In this document: one piece after another, positions 13,531 through 21,214 of the stretch
Position numbering within the stretch: the first letter of the stretch is position 1
How the letters are laid out: each line of letters starts with the position of its first letter
DNA from: Acetobacteraceae bacterium
GTDB taxonomy: Bacteria; Pseudomonadota; Alphaproteobacteria; Acetobacterales; Acetobacteraceae
Assembly: GCA_025452005.1 (NCBI GenBank)
Contig: JANWJK010000043.1
Location: 1-35,981, forward strand
Length of the DNA: 35,981 nt
Direction: 5' to 3'
Made by a program: the position numbers and the translations under genes
Notes under the pieces: model-generated
Database searches by the model: none
What the model was told of the DNA's origin: nothing
Seen by the model: the letters and a program-made list of their open reading frames with translations, nothing else

Positions 13531-14580
13531 ATGAACGACACGGCAATCGCCCCATCCACCGAGCGCCAGGCATTCTACGACAAGATCGGCGAACACTCGC
13601 TGGCGCCGTTATGGGAGCGCCTGCACTCGATGGTGACGCGGCAGCCGGTAACGCCCGCGTTGCCGGCGAAGTGGGACTACGACGCAGTGGTGCGGCCGTT
13701 CCTGATGCAGGCGGGCGGATTGATCACCGCCAAGGAAGCCGAGCGTCGCGTGCTGATCCTCGAGAACCCAGGGTTGCACGGGCAGACCTCCATCACGCAT
13801 TCGCTGTTCGCCGGATTGCAACTGATCATGCCGGGTGAGGTGGCGCCGGCGCATCGGCATTCGCAGTCGGCGCTGCGCTTCATCATCGAAGGCCACGGCG
13901 CCTATACCGCGGTGGAAGGCGAACGCACGATGATGGAGCCGGGCGACTTCGTCATCACGCCAAGCTGGACCTGGCACGATCACGGCAACGACACCGATCA
14001 GCCGATGGTATGGCTCGACGGGCTCGACATTCCGATCGTGCGGCTGTTCGACGCCAGCTTCGCCGAACCAGCCAATGCCGACAGCCAGACCGTGATGCGA
14101 CCCGAGGGCGACAGCCTGGCGCGCTACGGCGCCAACATGCTGCCGGTAGACTGGCATCCGACGATCAAGAGCTCGCCGGTGTTCAACTATCCTTATTCGC
14201 GGTCACGCGACGCGCTCGCCGCGCTGGCGCGCAACGGCGATCCCGACTCCTGCCACGGCCACAAGCTGCGCTACGTCAACCCCGCCTCCGGCGAATCGGC
14301 GATGCCGACCATTGGCGCCTTCATGCAGTTGCTGCCTGCGGGGTTCGGGTCCACGCCCTACCGCTCGACCGACGGCACCGTGTTCGTCGCTGTGGAAGGC
14401 GAGGGCGAGACGGTGGTCGGCGACACGACGTTCCACTGGAAACCGCGCGACATCTTCGTGGTGCCAAGCTGGCACTGGCATCGTCATCGCGCCAACGGCG
14501 AGGCGGTGCTGTTCAGCTTCTCCGATCGCCCGGTGCAAGAGAAGCTCGCGTTGTGGCGCGAGGAGCGCGGCCGTGCCTGA
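13531..14580 (+). CDS. Gentisate 1,2-dioxygenase
   Basis: Double-cupin Fe(II) dioxygenase of 349 residues that opens gentisate to maleylpyruvate. The sequence AHRHSQSALRF carries the metal ligands His108 and His110, and WTWHDHGN carries the third, His149. The C-terminal cupin (VVPSWHWHRHRANGEAVLFSFSDRP) is also typical of the family (GtdA/NagI/SdgD type). A strong ribosome site (AGGGAGG) precedes the ATG. It lies 18 bases after the esterase. No maleylpyruvate isomerase or fumarylpyruvate hydrolase follows, so the rest of the pathway must be elsewhere. Salicylate 1,2-dioxygenases of the same family are an alternative. Confidence 0.92.
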   Translation: MNDTAIAPSTERQAFYDKIGEHSLAPLWERLHSMVTRQPVTPALPAKWDYDAVVRPFLMQAGGLITAKEAERRVLILENPGLHGQTSITHSLFAGLQLIMPGEVAPAHRHSQSALRFIIEGHGAYTAVEGERTMMEPGDFVITPSWTWHDHGNDTDQPMVWLDGLDIPIVRLFDASFAEPANADSQTVMRPEGDSLARYGANMLPVDWHPTIKSSPVFNYPYSRSRDALAALARNGDPDSCHGHKLRYVNPASGESAMPTIGAFMQLLPAGFGSTPYRSTDGTVFVAVEGEGETVVGDTTFHWKPRDIFVVPSWHWHRHRANGEAVLFSFSDRPVQEKLALWREERGRA

Positions 14581-14593
14581 GCAACGGCCGCGC
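14565..14593. terminator. Strong hairpin between convergent genes
   Basis: GCGCGGCCGT at 14565-14574 and ACGGCCGCGC at 14584-14593 form a perfect ten-base-pair stem with a nine-base loop that contains the dioxygenase stop codon. It sits between convergent genes and could end transcription from both sides. There is no T-run, so the mechanism is uncertain. Confidence 0.55.
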
Positions 14594-14606
14594 CGCCCCT
14601 CGTAGT

Positions 14607-16121
14607 TCAGCCCTCGGACGACTGGTCCAGGTTCACGCCCACAAACATCGCTTCTCCGTTGCGGAGGATGCGCAGTGCGACGGCGTGGTCCTTGCCGGCG
14701 CCGCGGATCGCATTCGCCGCTTCGGACGGCGAGGTCACCTTCTTGTCGCCGACACCGACAATCACATCGCCCGCCTGCACGCCCGCCTGATCCGCGGGGG
14801 ATCCCGGCTCGACGTTGCGGACCACTGCACCACGCGTGCCGTCCGGCACATCGAGTTGCCCGCGCAGATCGGGCGACAGCGGCGCCAGGCCCAGGCCGAT
14901 CCGCTCGCGCGACGGCTGCGCCTCGTCGTTGCTGGCCACCTGCTCGTTCGGCATCTGGCCGACCTTGACCGTCATCGTCTTGCTGTCGCCATCGTGCTGC
15001 ACCTGCAGCTTCACCTCATCGCCCGGCTGAACCGAGGCGATGTCCAACGCGAGATCGTGCGGGTTCTTCACCGTCTGGCCGTTCACGGCGGTGATGACGT
15101 CGCCCGGTTCCAGGCCGGCGTGCGAAGCGGGTGCATCCCGCTGGACACGAGCGATCAGCGCGCCGGAACCTGCGCCGAGATGCAGCACCTTGGCCATGGT
15201 GTCGCTCACCTGCTGCGCCTCGACCCCGATGTAGCCGCGTGTGACCGTGCCGGTCTTCTCAAGCTGCGCCACCACGGTGCGGATCATGTCGGACGGGATC
15301 GCGAAGCCGATACCGACGGAACCGCCGGACGGCGACAGGATCGCCGTGTTCATGCCGATCACCTTGCCGTCCTGCGTGAACAGCGGCCCGCCCGAATTGC
15401 CCTGGTTGATCGGCGCATCGATCTGGATGAACTGATCGTAGGGGCCGGCGCCGATGTCGCGGCCGCTGGCCGAGACGATACCGGCGGTGACCGATCCGCC
15501 CAGGCCGAACGGGTTGCCCATCGCCACCACCCACTGGCCCGGCTTCACGTTCGCCGAGTTGCCGAGCTGGATGTAAGGAAGCTGACGCTTCGCATCGACC
15601 TTGAGCACCGCGATGTCGGTGCGCGCGTCGTGCCCGATCACTTTGGCGGGGACCTTCGTGCCATCGTCCAGTGTCACGGACACGGTCTTGGCGTTCTTCA
15701 CCACGTGATTGTTGGTAACGATCGTGCCATTGGCGTCCACGATGAATCCGGAACCGCGCGCCTCGACGGCGTGCGTCTGCGGGCCCATCTGTGGGCCCAT
15801 GCCGCCGAACGGGAACTGGCGGAACGGCATCGGCATCTGCGGCTGATCCTCATCGGCAGCCGGTCCGACCTCGAGCCTGGTTGTGATCGAGACCACGGCG
15901 GGCTTCACCTGCGTGACCAGATCGGTGAAGTCCGGCAGCGCGTGGCCGGTCATGCCGCTGCCTGGCGGGTTGACCGGAGCGCCGGGTGTGGCCTCGGGCG
16001 CGGCGAAGCCCGCATGGCCGACGGCGAACCCGCCAAGTGCGGTGCCGGCCAGTAGCACCGCGGCCATGGCGGAGCGGCGCCAGAGCCTCGTTGCGCGGGG
16101 TGTCTCAGTGGAAAGCGTCAT
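14607..16121 (-). CDS. Periplasmic serine protease of the HtrA/Do family
   Basis: Trypsin-like quality-control protease of 504 residues. An N-terminal membrane or signal segment (SAMAAVLLAGTALGGFAVGHAG) is followed by the protease domain with the catalytic triad His139 (TNNHVV), Asp169 (RTDIAVLKV) and Ser243 (QGNSGGPLF). Two PDZ domains follow, containing GDVITAVNGQTV and GDVIVGVGDKKV. It degrades or holds misfolded envelope proteins. I start it at the ATG at 16121 because AAGGAGG lies just upstream; an ATG at 16193 in frame lacks such a site. It is transcribed alone, divergent from the sugar operon and convergent with the gentisate gene. A methionine/glutamine-rich segment (QMPMPFRQFPFGGMGPQ) before the protease core is the usual flexible loop. 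Confidence 0.94.
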   Translation of the reverse strand: MTLSTETPRATRLWRRSAMAAVLLAGTALGGFAVGHAGFAAPEATPGAPVNPPGSGMTGHALPDFTDLVTQVKPAVVSITTRLEVGPAADEDQPQMPMPFRQFPFGGMGPQMGPQTHAVEARGSGFIVDANGTIVTNNHVVKNAKTVSVTLDDGTKVPAKVIGHDARTDIAVLKVDAKRQLPYIQLGNSANVKPGQWVVAMGNPFGLGGSVTAGIVSASGRDIGAGPYDQFIQIDAPINQGNSGGPLFTQDGKVIGMNTAILSPSGGSVGIGFAIPSDMIRTVVAQLEKTGTVTRGYIGVEAQQVSDTMAKVLHLGAGSGALIARVQRDAPASHAGLEPGDVITAVNGQTVKNPHDLALDIASVQPGDEVKLQVQHDGDSKTMTVKVGQMPNEQVASNDEAQPSRERIGLGLAPLSPDLRGQLDVPDGTRGAVVRNVEPGSPADQAGVQAGDVIVGVGDKKVTSPSEAANAIRGAGKDHAVALRILRNGEAMFVGVNLDQSSEG

Positions 16122-16227
16122 GGTTCCTCCTTGGGAAACGTCCTGGATGGCGCGGGCGGGAAGCCGGATTGGCGCCGCCGTCACGCAAGACAATGCGGCC
16201 GGACGGGTGAACGTTCCCTCGGTGCAG

Positions 16228-16256
16228 CGATTAAACCGCTGTCATGTCGATTAAAC
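16228..16256. repeat. Direct repeat CGATTAAAC x2, 20-base period
   Basis: CGATTAAAC occurs at 16228-16236 and again at 16248-16256, one start 20 bases from the next, or about two helical turns. It lies about 107 bases upstream of the protease ATG and 163 upstream of the sugar-binding-protein ATG. The spacing suits a dimeric regulator binding one face of the helix. The protein is unknown. Confidence 0.45.
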
Positions 16257-16302
16257 TTACGTCACGCGCCGGAGATGTAAGGCGCGCGGCGCACAGGTGC
16301 GC

Positions 16303-16316
16303 TTGATCCAGATCAA
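16303..16316. promoter_or_regulatory. Perfect FNR/FixK-type box
   Basis: TTGATCCAGATCAA is a perfect match to the FNR/ANR/FixK consensus TTGAT-N4-ATCAA. Its centre lies about 109 bases before the ATG of the sugar-binding protein and about 189 before the protease ATG on the other strand. It could activate either side; the distance fits a class II site only with a leader of about 70 bases on the plus strand. The match is seen; regulation is inferred. Confidence 0.6.
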
Positions 16317-16418
16317 TGCCGGCACCACCGGCAGCGCGGTAAGCGAGCCGTCAATCGCAAGCCGCGCGCCCGCATACCCCACTGCGCGGCGCATCAGGAT
16401 CGACAAGGAGAACGCTCC

Positions 16419-17741
16419 ATGATCGGACGCCGAACGCTGTTGGCCACGACCGCCGCCATGCTTGCCACCCCCGCCATCGTCGGGCGCGTGGGTGCTCAGT
16501 CCACGTTCGACTGGAAGCGCTGCAAAGGGCAGACCATCGTTGTCAGCCTCACCAAGAACCCCCGCGCGGACAATCTGCAGGCGCACCAAAAGGAGTTCGA
16601 AGCGCTGACCGGCATCCGCGTCGAGTCGGAACAGATGCCGGAACAGCAACAGCGGCCGAAGATGGTGATGGAGCTGGCATCGGGCAATCCCAGCTTCGAC
16701 GTCACCCATTATTCGTTGCATGTTTCGAAGCGCGTCGTGGGCGTCGGCCACTGGCTGGAGGATCTGCGGCCCTATCTGGCCAACCAGGCGCTCACCGCGC
16801 CCGAATACGACTGGGCCGACATGAGCGCCGGTGCGCTGCGCGCGGCGACCCAGCCGGATGGGCGGATCGACAGCCTGCCGGTGGAGACGGATGTCTGGCT
16901 GGTCTACTACAATAAGCAGATCTTTGCCGACCGCGGCCTCGCCTTCCCGCAGACCTTCGACGAGATGCTGGCGACGGCTCGCAAGATCAACGATCCGGCG
17001 AACGGCATCTACGGTTTCGTCGCGCGCGGCGTGAAGAACGCCAACGTTCCCGTCTGGACCAGCCTCCTGCTCGGCCAGGATCAGGAAACGGTGACTCCGG
17101 ACGGCCGAACCCTGCTGACCGACACGCCGGAGGCGATCTGGGCCGGCGGGATGTACAAGTCGTTGCTGCGCGAGTATGCGCCGCCCGGCGTGGTCGGTTT
17201 CAACTGGAACGAGTGCCAGACCAGCTTCATGCAAGGCAAGATCGGCATGTGGCTGGACGGCGTCGGTTTCACGCCGCCGCTGCTGGATCCGAAGGTGTCG
17301 AAGATCGTCGATCGCGTAGGCTTCGGCCTGCTGCCCGCGGGGCCGAAGGGCCACTTCTGCCCGGTGTTCACCGATGCCGTCGGCATTCCGGTCAAGAGCA
17401 AGGCCAAGGAGGCCGCGTATCTCTATTGCCAATGGGCCACCGGCAAGCAGATGGCATTGAACATGGTGAACCTGGGTGGCGGCGCGTCGCCGAGGACCAG
17501 CACGTACGGTGACCCGACTCTGCTCAAGTCCAGCCCGTTCGGCCAGGAATGGCTGACGACATTGCTCGCGAGCGTCAAGATTGCGCGTCCGGGTCTGCCG
17601 GAAATCGTGCCGGTGACCGAGTTCCGCGACGTGATGGGCATCGCGCTCACCAACATGATAGGCGGCGCCGATCCCGCGACCGAACTGAAGAAGGCGACCG
17701 ACACGTTCAAGCCGATCCTCGAGCAGTCGCTGCGGACCTGA
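16419..17741 (+). CDS. Sugar ABC transporter substrate-binding protein (SBP family 1)
   Basis: Periplasmic receptor of 440 residues. The N-terminus is a signal peptide with twin arginines (MIGRRTLLATTAAMLATPAIV), possibly Tat-exported, with likely cleavage after VGAQ. The body has the MalE/UgpB-type pattern: GQTIVVSLTKNPRADNLQAHQKEFEALTG, a central PVETDVWLVYYNKQIFADRGL and the late MFKSLL/GKIGMWLDGVGF segments. AAGGAG at 16405-16410 gives a good ribosome site. It leads an operon with two permeases, a pentulose-type kinase and an isomerase-like protein. A FixK-type box lies upstream. The ligand is probably a sugar or polyol; which one is unknown. Confidence 0.92.
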   Translation: MIGRRTLLATTAAMLATPAIVGRVGAQSTFDWKRCKGQTIVVSLTKNPRADNLQAHQKEFEALTGIRVESEQMPEQQQRPKMVMELASGNPSFDVTHYSLHVSKRVVGVGHWLEDLRPYLANQALTAPEYDWADMSAGALRAATQPDGRIDSLPVETDVWLVYYNKQIFADRGLAFPQTFDEMLATARKINDPANGIYGFVARGVKNANVPVWTSLLLGQDQETVTPDGRTLLTDTPEAIWAGGMYKSLLREYAPPGVVGFNWNECQTSFMQGKIGMWLDGVGFTPPLLDPKVSKIVDRVGFGLLPAGPKGHFCPVFTDAVGIPVKSKAKEAAYLYCQWATGKQMALNMVNLGGGASPRTSTYGDPTLLKSSPFGQEWLTTLLASVKIARPGLPEIVPVTEFRDVMGIALTNMIGGADPATELKKATDTFKPILEQSLRT

Positions 17742-17774
17742 CGTCGCGCGACGGGCGGGCGATGCGGTAGTGCG

Positions 17775-18692
17775 ATGAGCACGACGCTCTCCGGTATGGC
17801 GACCCGTCCGCTCGCCGCGCCTCGGCGGCGACGCAATTATGCGCGGCGCTACTGGATGTTCGCCGTACCGGCGGCACTGGTGGTGGCAGCGGTCATCATA
17901 TTCCCCTGGTTCTTCACGTTGTTCATGTCGGTGCACGAGTGGAAGGTGTCCGGCAACGTCTACTATGTCGGCCTGACAAACTACATGCATCTGCTGCGTG
18001 ACCAGCGCTTCCTGTGGGCGGTGGCGCGCACGCTGTATTTTACCACCGCATCGGTCATCCTGCCGGTGGTGATCGGCATCTGGGCGGCAGTCTGCTTTGC
18101 CCGCAAGTTCAGGTTGCGCGGCGCCGCGCGCACGTTGTTCATCCTGCCCATGATGGCGACGCCGGTGGCGATCGCGCTGGTCTGGACGATGATGTTCCAT
18201 CCACAGCTTGGCGTGCTGAACTACCTGCTCACGTCGGTCGGCCTGCCACCGTCGAGTTGGGTATACAGCGCCGACACGGTGATACCCACGCTGGTGATGG
18301 TCGAGACCTGGCAATGGACGCCGCTGGTGATGCTCATCGTGCTCGGCGGCATCTCCAGCCTGCCGATCGATCCCTACGAGGCCGCCGTGATCGATGGTGC
18401 CACGGCCTGGCAGATGTTCCGCTACATCACCCTGCCGCTGGTCTGGCCTTTCGTCGTGGTGGCCGGCGTGATGCGGATCATCGACGCACTCAAAGCATTC
18501 GACACCATCTTCGTGATCACCAACGGCGGGCCGGGCACGGCCAGCGAAACCATCAACATGCTGCTGTACCAGACCGCCTTCGGCTACTATGACCTGGGCT
18601 ACGCGTCGGCAATGGTCGTGGTGTTCTTCGCGCTGATCATGCTCCTCAGCCTGATCCTGCTGCGCACCCGCCAACAGGAGCTGACGCTGTGA
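17775..18692 (+). CDS. Sugar ABC transporter permease (MalF/UgpA type)
   Basis: Inner-membrane subunit of 305 residues with about six hydrophobic helices, the first near residues 32-55. The cytoplasmic EAA loop EAAVIDGATAWQMFRYITLPL is the ATPase docking site and is typical of CUT1 sugar importers. It starts 33 bases after the binding protein; the ribosome site is weak. It pairs with the next gene to form the channel. No ATPase gene is in the operon, so a shared MsmK/UgpC-like ATPase encoded elsewhere is required. Confidence 0.92.
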   Translation: MSTTLSGMATRPLAAPRRRRNYARRYWMFAVPAALVVAAVIIFPWFFTLFMSVHEWKVSGNVYYVGLTNYMHLLRDQRFLWAVARTLYFTTASVILPVVIGIWAAVCFARKFRLRGAARTLFILPMMATPVAIALVWTMMFHPQLGVLNYLLTSVGLPPSSWVYSADTVIPTLVMVETWQWTPLVMLIVLGGISSLPIDPYEAAVIDGATAWQMFRYITLPLVWPFVVVAGVMRIIDALKAFDTIFVITNGGPGTASETINMLLYQTAFGYYDLGYASAMVVVFFALIMLLSLILLRTRQQELTL

Positions 18693-18699
18693 GGCCGCT

Positions 18700-19596
18700 A
18701 TGGAGGTAAGAGGCGAGCGCGATACCAAGCCGGCCATCACGCGCGAGCTTGCGCACCCGGTCGGCGCGCACCGATACCGCGTTCGGCGGTGGATCAACGA
18801 CGCCGGGTTGTACGCCTCGGTGCTGATTTTGGTCTCGCCGTCGATCCTGTTCTTCCTGTGGATGTTGTCGCTATCGCTGAAGACCGAGGCCGACAACATC
18901 GCCTATCCGCCGGTGTTCATCCCGCATCCGCCGACCCTGGCAAATATCATCGATGTGTTCGCCAAGAACGACTTCCTGAGCTACACGATCAACTCGGTCA
19001 TCGTGTCATTTTCCGCCACGGGTCTCGCACTGCTGTTCGGCGTGCCGGCCGGTTATGGCATCGCCAAGACCCAGGCGACCAAGGCGGCGGTGCTGATCCT
19101 GGTCGCGCGGGTGACGCCGGGCCTGTCCTACCTGATCCCGCTGTTCCTGATGTTCCAGTGGCTCGGGATGCTGGGAACGCTCGGACCGTTGATCATTACC
19201 CATCTGGTGATCACCGTGCCGATCGTGGTGTGGGTCATGATCGGCTACTTCGAGGGCCTGCCGGTGGCACTGGAGGAATCGGCGCTGGTCGATGGCGCCA
19301 CCATCTGGCAGGCGTTCCGCTATGTCGCGGTGCCGCTGGCACGGCCGGGCATCATGGTCGCGACCATCCTGTCGTTCATCTTCAGTTGGAACAACTTCAT
19401 CTTTGGCGTGGTCCTTGCCGGACGCACCACGCGCACGCTGCCTGTGGCGGTGTACAACGTGCTGACCTTCGAGCAGATCTCGTGGGGTCCGCTGGCGGCG
19501 GCGGCGCTCGTGGTGACGGCACCGGTACTGGTCCTGACGCTGTTCATGCAGAAGGAGATCGTGGCCGGATTGACCGCGGGCGGCGTGAAGGCATGA
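18700..19596 (+). CDS. Sugar ABC transporter permease (MalG/UgpE type)
   Basis: Second channel subunit, 298 residues, with a first helix near residues 35-55 and the EAA loop EESALVDGATIWQAFRYVAVPL. The SWNNFIFGVVLAG stretch is typical of MalG-type proteins. It begins seven bases after the previous permease and ends one base before the kinase start, so the operon is tightly packed. About 25 residues before the first helix are cytoplasmic and unremarkable. Confidence 0.92.
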   Translation: MEVRGERDTKPAITRELAHPVGAHRYRVRRWINDAGLYASVLILVSPSILFFLWMLSLSLKTEADNIAYPPVFIPHPPTLANIIDVFAKNDFLSYTINSVIVSFSATGLALLFGVPAGYGIAKTQATKAAVLILVARVTPGLSYLIPLFLMFQWLGMLGTLGPLIITHLVITVPIVVWVMIGYFEGLPVALEESALVDGATIWQAFRYVAVPLARPGIMVATILSFIFSWNNFIFGVVLAGRTTRTLPVAVYNVLTFEQISWGPLAAAALVVTAPVLVLTLFMQKEIVAGLTAGGVKA

Positions 19597-19597
19597 C

Positions 19598-21189
19598 ATG
19601 ACTGCGCGCTGCTTCATCGGCGTCGACGTGGGATCGGCCAGCGTGCGGGCAGGCATGTTCGACGAGACAGGCAATGAGCTCGCGTTCGCTGCGTGCCCGA
19701 TCCGTCGGTTCAATCCCCGCGCCGATGTGTTCGAGCAGTCTTCGGCCGATATCTGGGGTCAGGTCTGCGCGGCGGTGCGCGCGGCGGTGGCGGCAGGCGG
19801 CATCGCGGAGAGGCGGTGGATGGCATCGGCTTCGATGCCACCTGCTCGCTGGTCGCGGTCGGTGCCGACGGCACACCCGTGTCGGTGGCCGAGGACGCGG
19901 ACCCGCGCCGCGACATCGTCATGTGGGTGGATCACCGCGCCGTCGCCGAAGCGGCCGACATCAACGCCACCGGCGATGCCGCGCTGGCCTATGTCGGCGG
20001 CCAGGTCAGCGTCGAGATGGAATTGCCGAAGGTACTCTGGCTGAAACGCCATCTGCCGCAACAGCATGCGGCAGTGCAACGCTATTTCGACCTCGCGGAC
20101 TATCTGGTGTGGCGGGCAACCGGCGCCGATGTGGCAAGCGTGTGTACGCTGACCTGCAAATGGAATTACCTCGCGCACGAGGCGCGGTTCAGCAGCCGAC
20201 TGCTGGCGGCGATCGGACTTCCGGAACTGCCGAACAAGGTGCCCGCCACCGTGCTGCCGCTCGGCTCGGCAGCCGGACGGCTCGGCGAGCGCAGCGCAGC
20301 CGAACTCGGCTTGTTGCCTGGCACCGTCGTCGCTACGGGTATCATCGATGCACATGCCGGAGGGCTGGCGCTGCTCGGTGCGGCACCCGAGGGTGGGCTG
20401 GCGATCATCAGCGGCACATCCTGCTGCCATTTGGTGGTCAGCCGCGAGAAGATCATGGTCCCTGGCGTCTGGGGACCATATCTCGGCGCCGTGCTGCCCG
20501 GCTGGTGGCTCAACGAAGGGGGGCAGAGCGCGGCAGGCTCGTTGATCGACTGGACGCTGCGCCAATGCGACGCCTGGCCCGGACTGGCTGCGACGGCGCG
20601 GGAGACCGGTCGCAGCGTCTATGATGTCGCCAACGATTGGGTGGCGGCACTGGAGGCACGCGAACCGTACCCAACCCGCGACCTGCATGTGCTCGCGGAT
20701 CACCATGGCAATCGCTCGCCGCGTGCGGATCCCCTGGCGCGCGGCACGATGGCCGGGCTGACGCTGGAGTCCGGGCCGGACGCACTGGCACGCCGCTACC
20801 TGGCAACCATCCAGGCGCTGGCATACGGCACCCGCCACATCATCGAGACGCTCAACCGCGCGGGGCATCGTATCGAGCGCGTGGTGATGACCGGTGGCGG
20901 CATCAGGAACGCCCTGTCGTTGCGTGAACATGCCAATGCCACCGGTTATGACCTGCATATCGGCAGCGAGGACCAGGAGGTCACCCGCGGCGCGGCACTG
21001 CTGGCTGCGACCGCGTCAGGCACATTCCCGGATTTGCAGGCTGCCGCGGCTGGCATGGTGCGGCCCGGCGCGACGATCCATGCGAATCCGGCAGAGCGCG
21101 AATTCCACGATGCGAAATATGCAGTGTACCAGGTGATGTACGACGACTGGTGCCGCTATCGCCGGATGATGCACGGTCCGACCGGCTGA
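19598..21189 (+). CDS. FGGY-family pentulose kinase, frameshifted
   Basis: Sugar kinase of the FGGY family (ribulokinase-like pentulose kinases), about 530 residues when restored. The N-terminal part from the ATG at 19598 has the phosphate-binding start FIGVDVGSASVRAGMFD. After codon 71 (near 19810) homology continues in a different frame: VDGIGFDATCSLVAVGADG, then IVMWVDHRAVAEAADINATG, GTVVATGIIDAHAGG, GLAIISGTSCCH and the C-terminal ATP-site motif VVMTGGGIRNALSLREHANATG. The shift lies in GAGAGGCGG at 19808-19816; one missing G or two extra bases would explain it. No slippery heptamer is seen, so a sequencing error or recent mutation is more likely than programmed shifting. It would phosphorylate the sugar brought in by the upstream transporter and supplied by the downstream isomerase-like protein. 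Confidence 0.85.
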
Positions 21190-21214
21190 AGCTCGATTTG
21201 CAAAGGCATTCGTC

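Larger units (their letters stand above)
16122..16418. other. Divergent intergenic region, htrA-type gene / sugar operon
   Basis: These 297 bases hold no recognised gene but several signals: the ribosome sites of both genes, the direct repeat CGATTAAAC (16228-16236 and 16248-16256) and the FixK/FNR-type box at 16303-16316. Open frames cross it only as antisense shadows. Confidence 0.6.

Noticed and set aside
14010-16055. 681-codon plus-strand frame opposite the HtrA-type protease
   Set aside because: It starts inside the gentisate dioxygenase in another frame and is a shadow of the protease codon usage.
16192-16217. EcfG general-stress promoter for the HtrA-type gene (GGAAC-N17-CATT on the minus strand)
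   Set aside because: The -35 is good but the -10 differs from the CGTT consensus; chance occurrence is likely.
16257-18899. 880-codon open frame antisense to the sugar-binding protein and permease genes
   Set aside because: Low-complexity HHQR-rich translation, crosses a regulatory region, opposite to clear ABC genes.
19790-19830. Programmed frameshift in the FGGY kinase
   Set aside because: No slippery heptamer or downstream stimulatory structure was seen; a single-base error explains it better.
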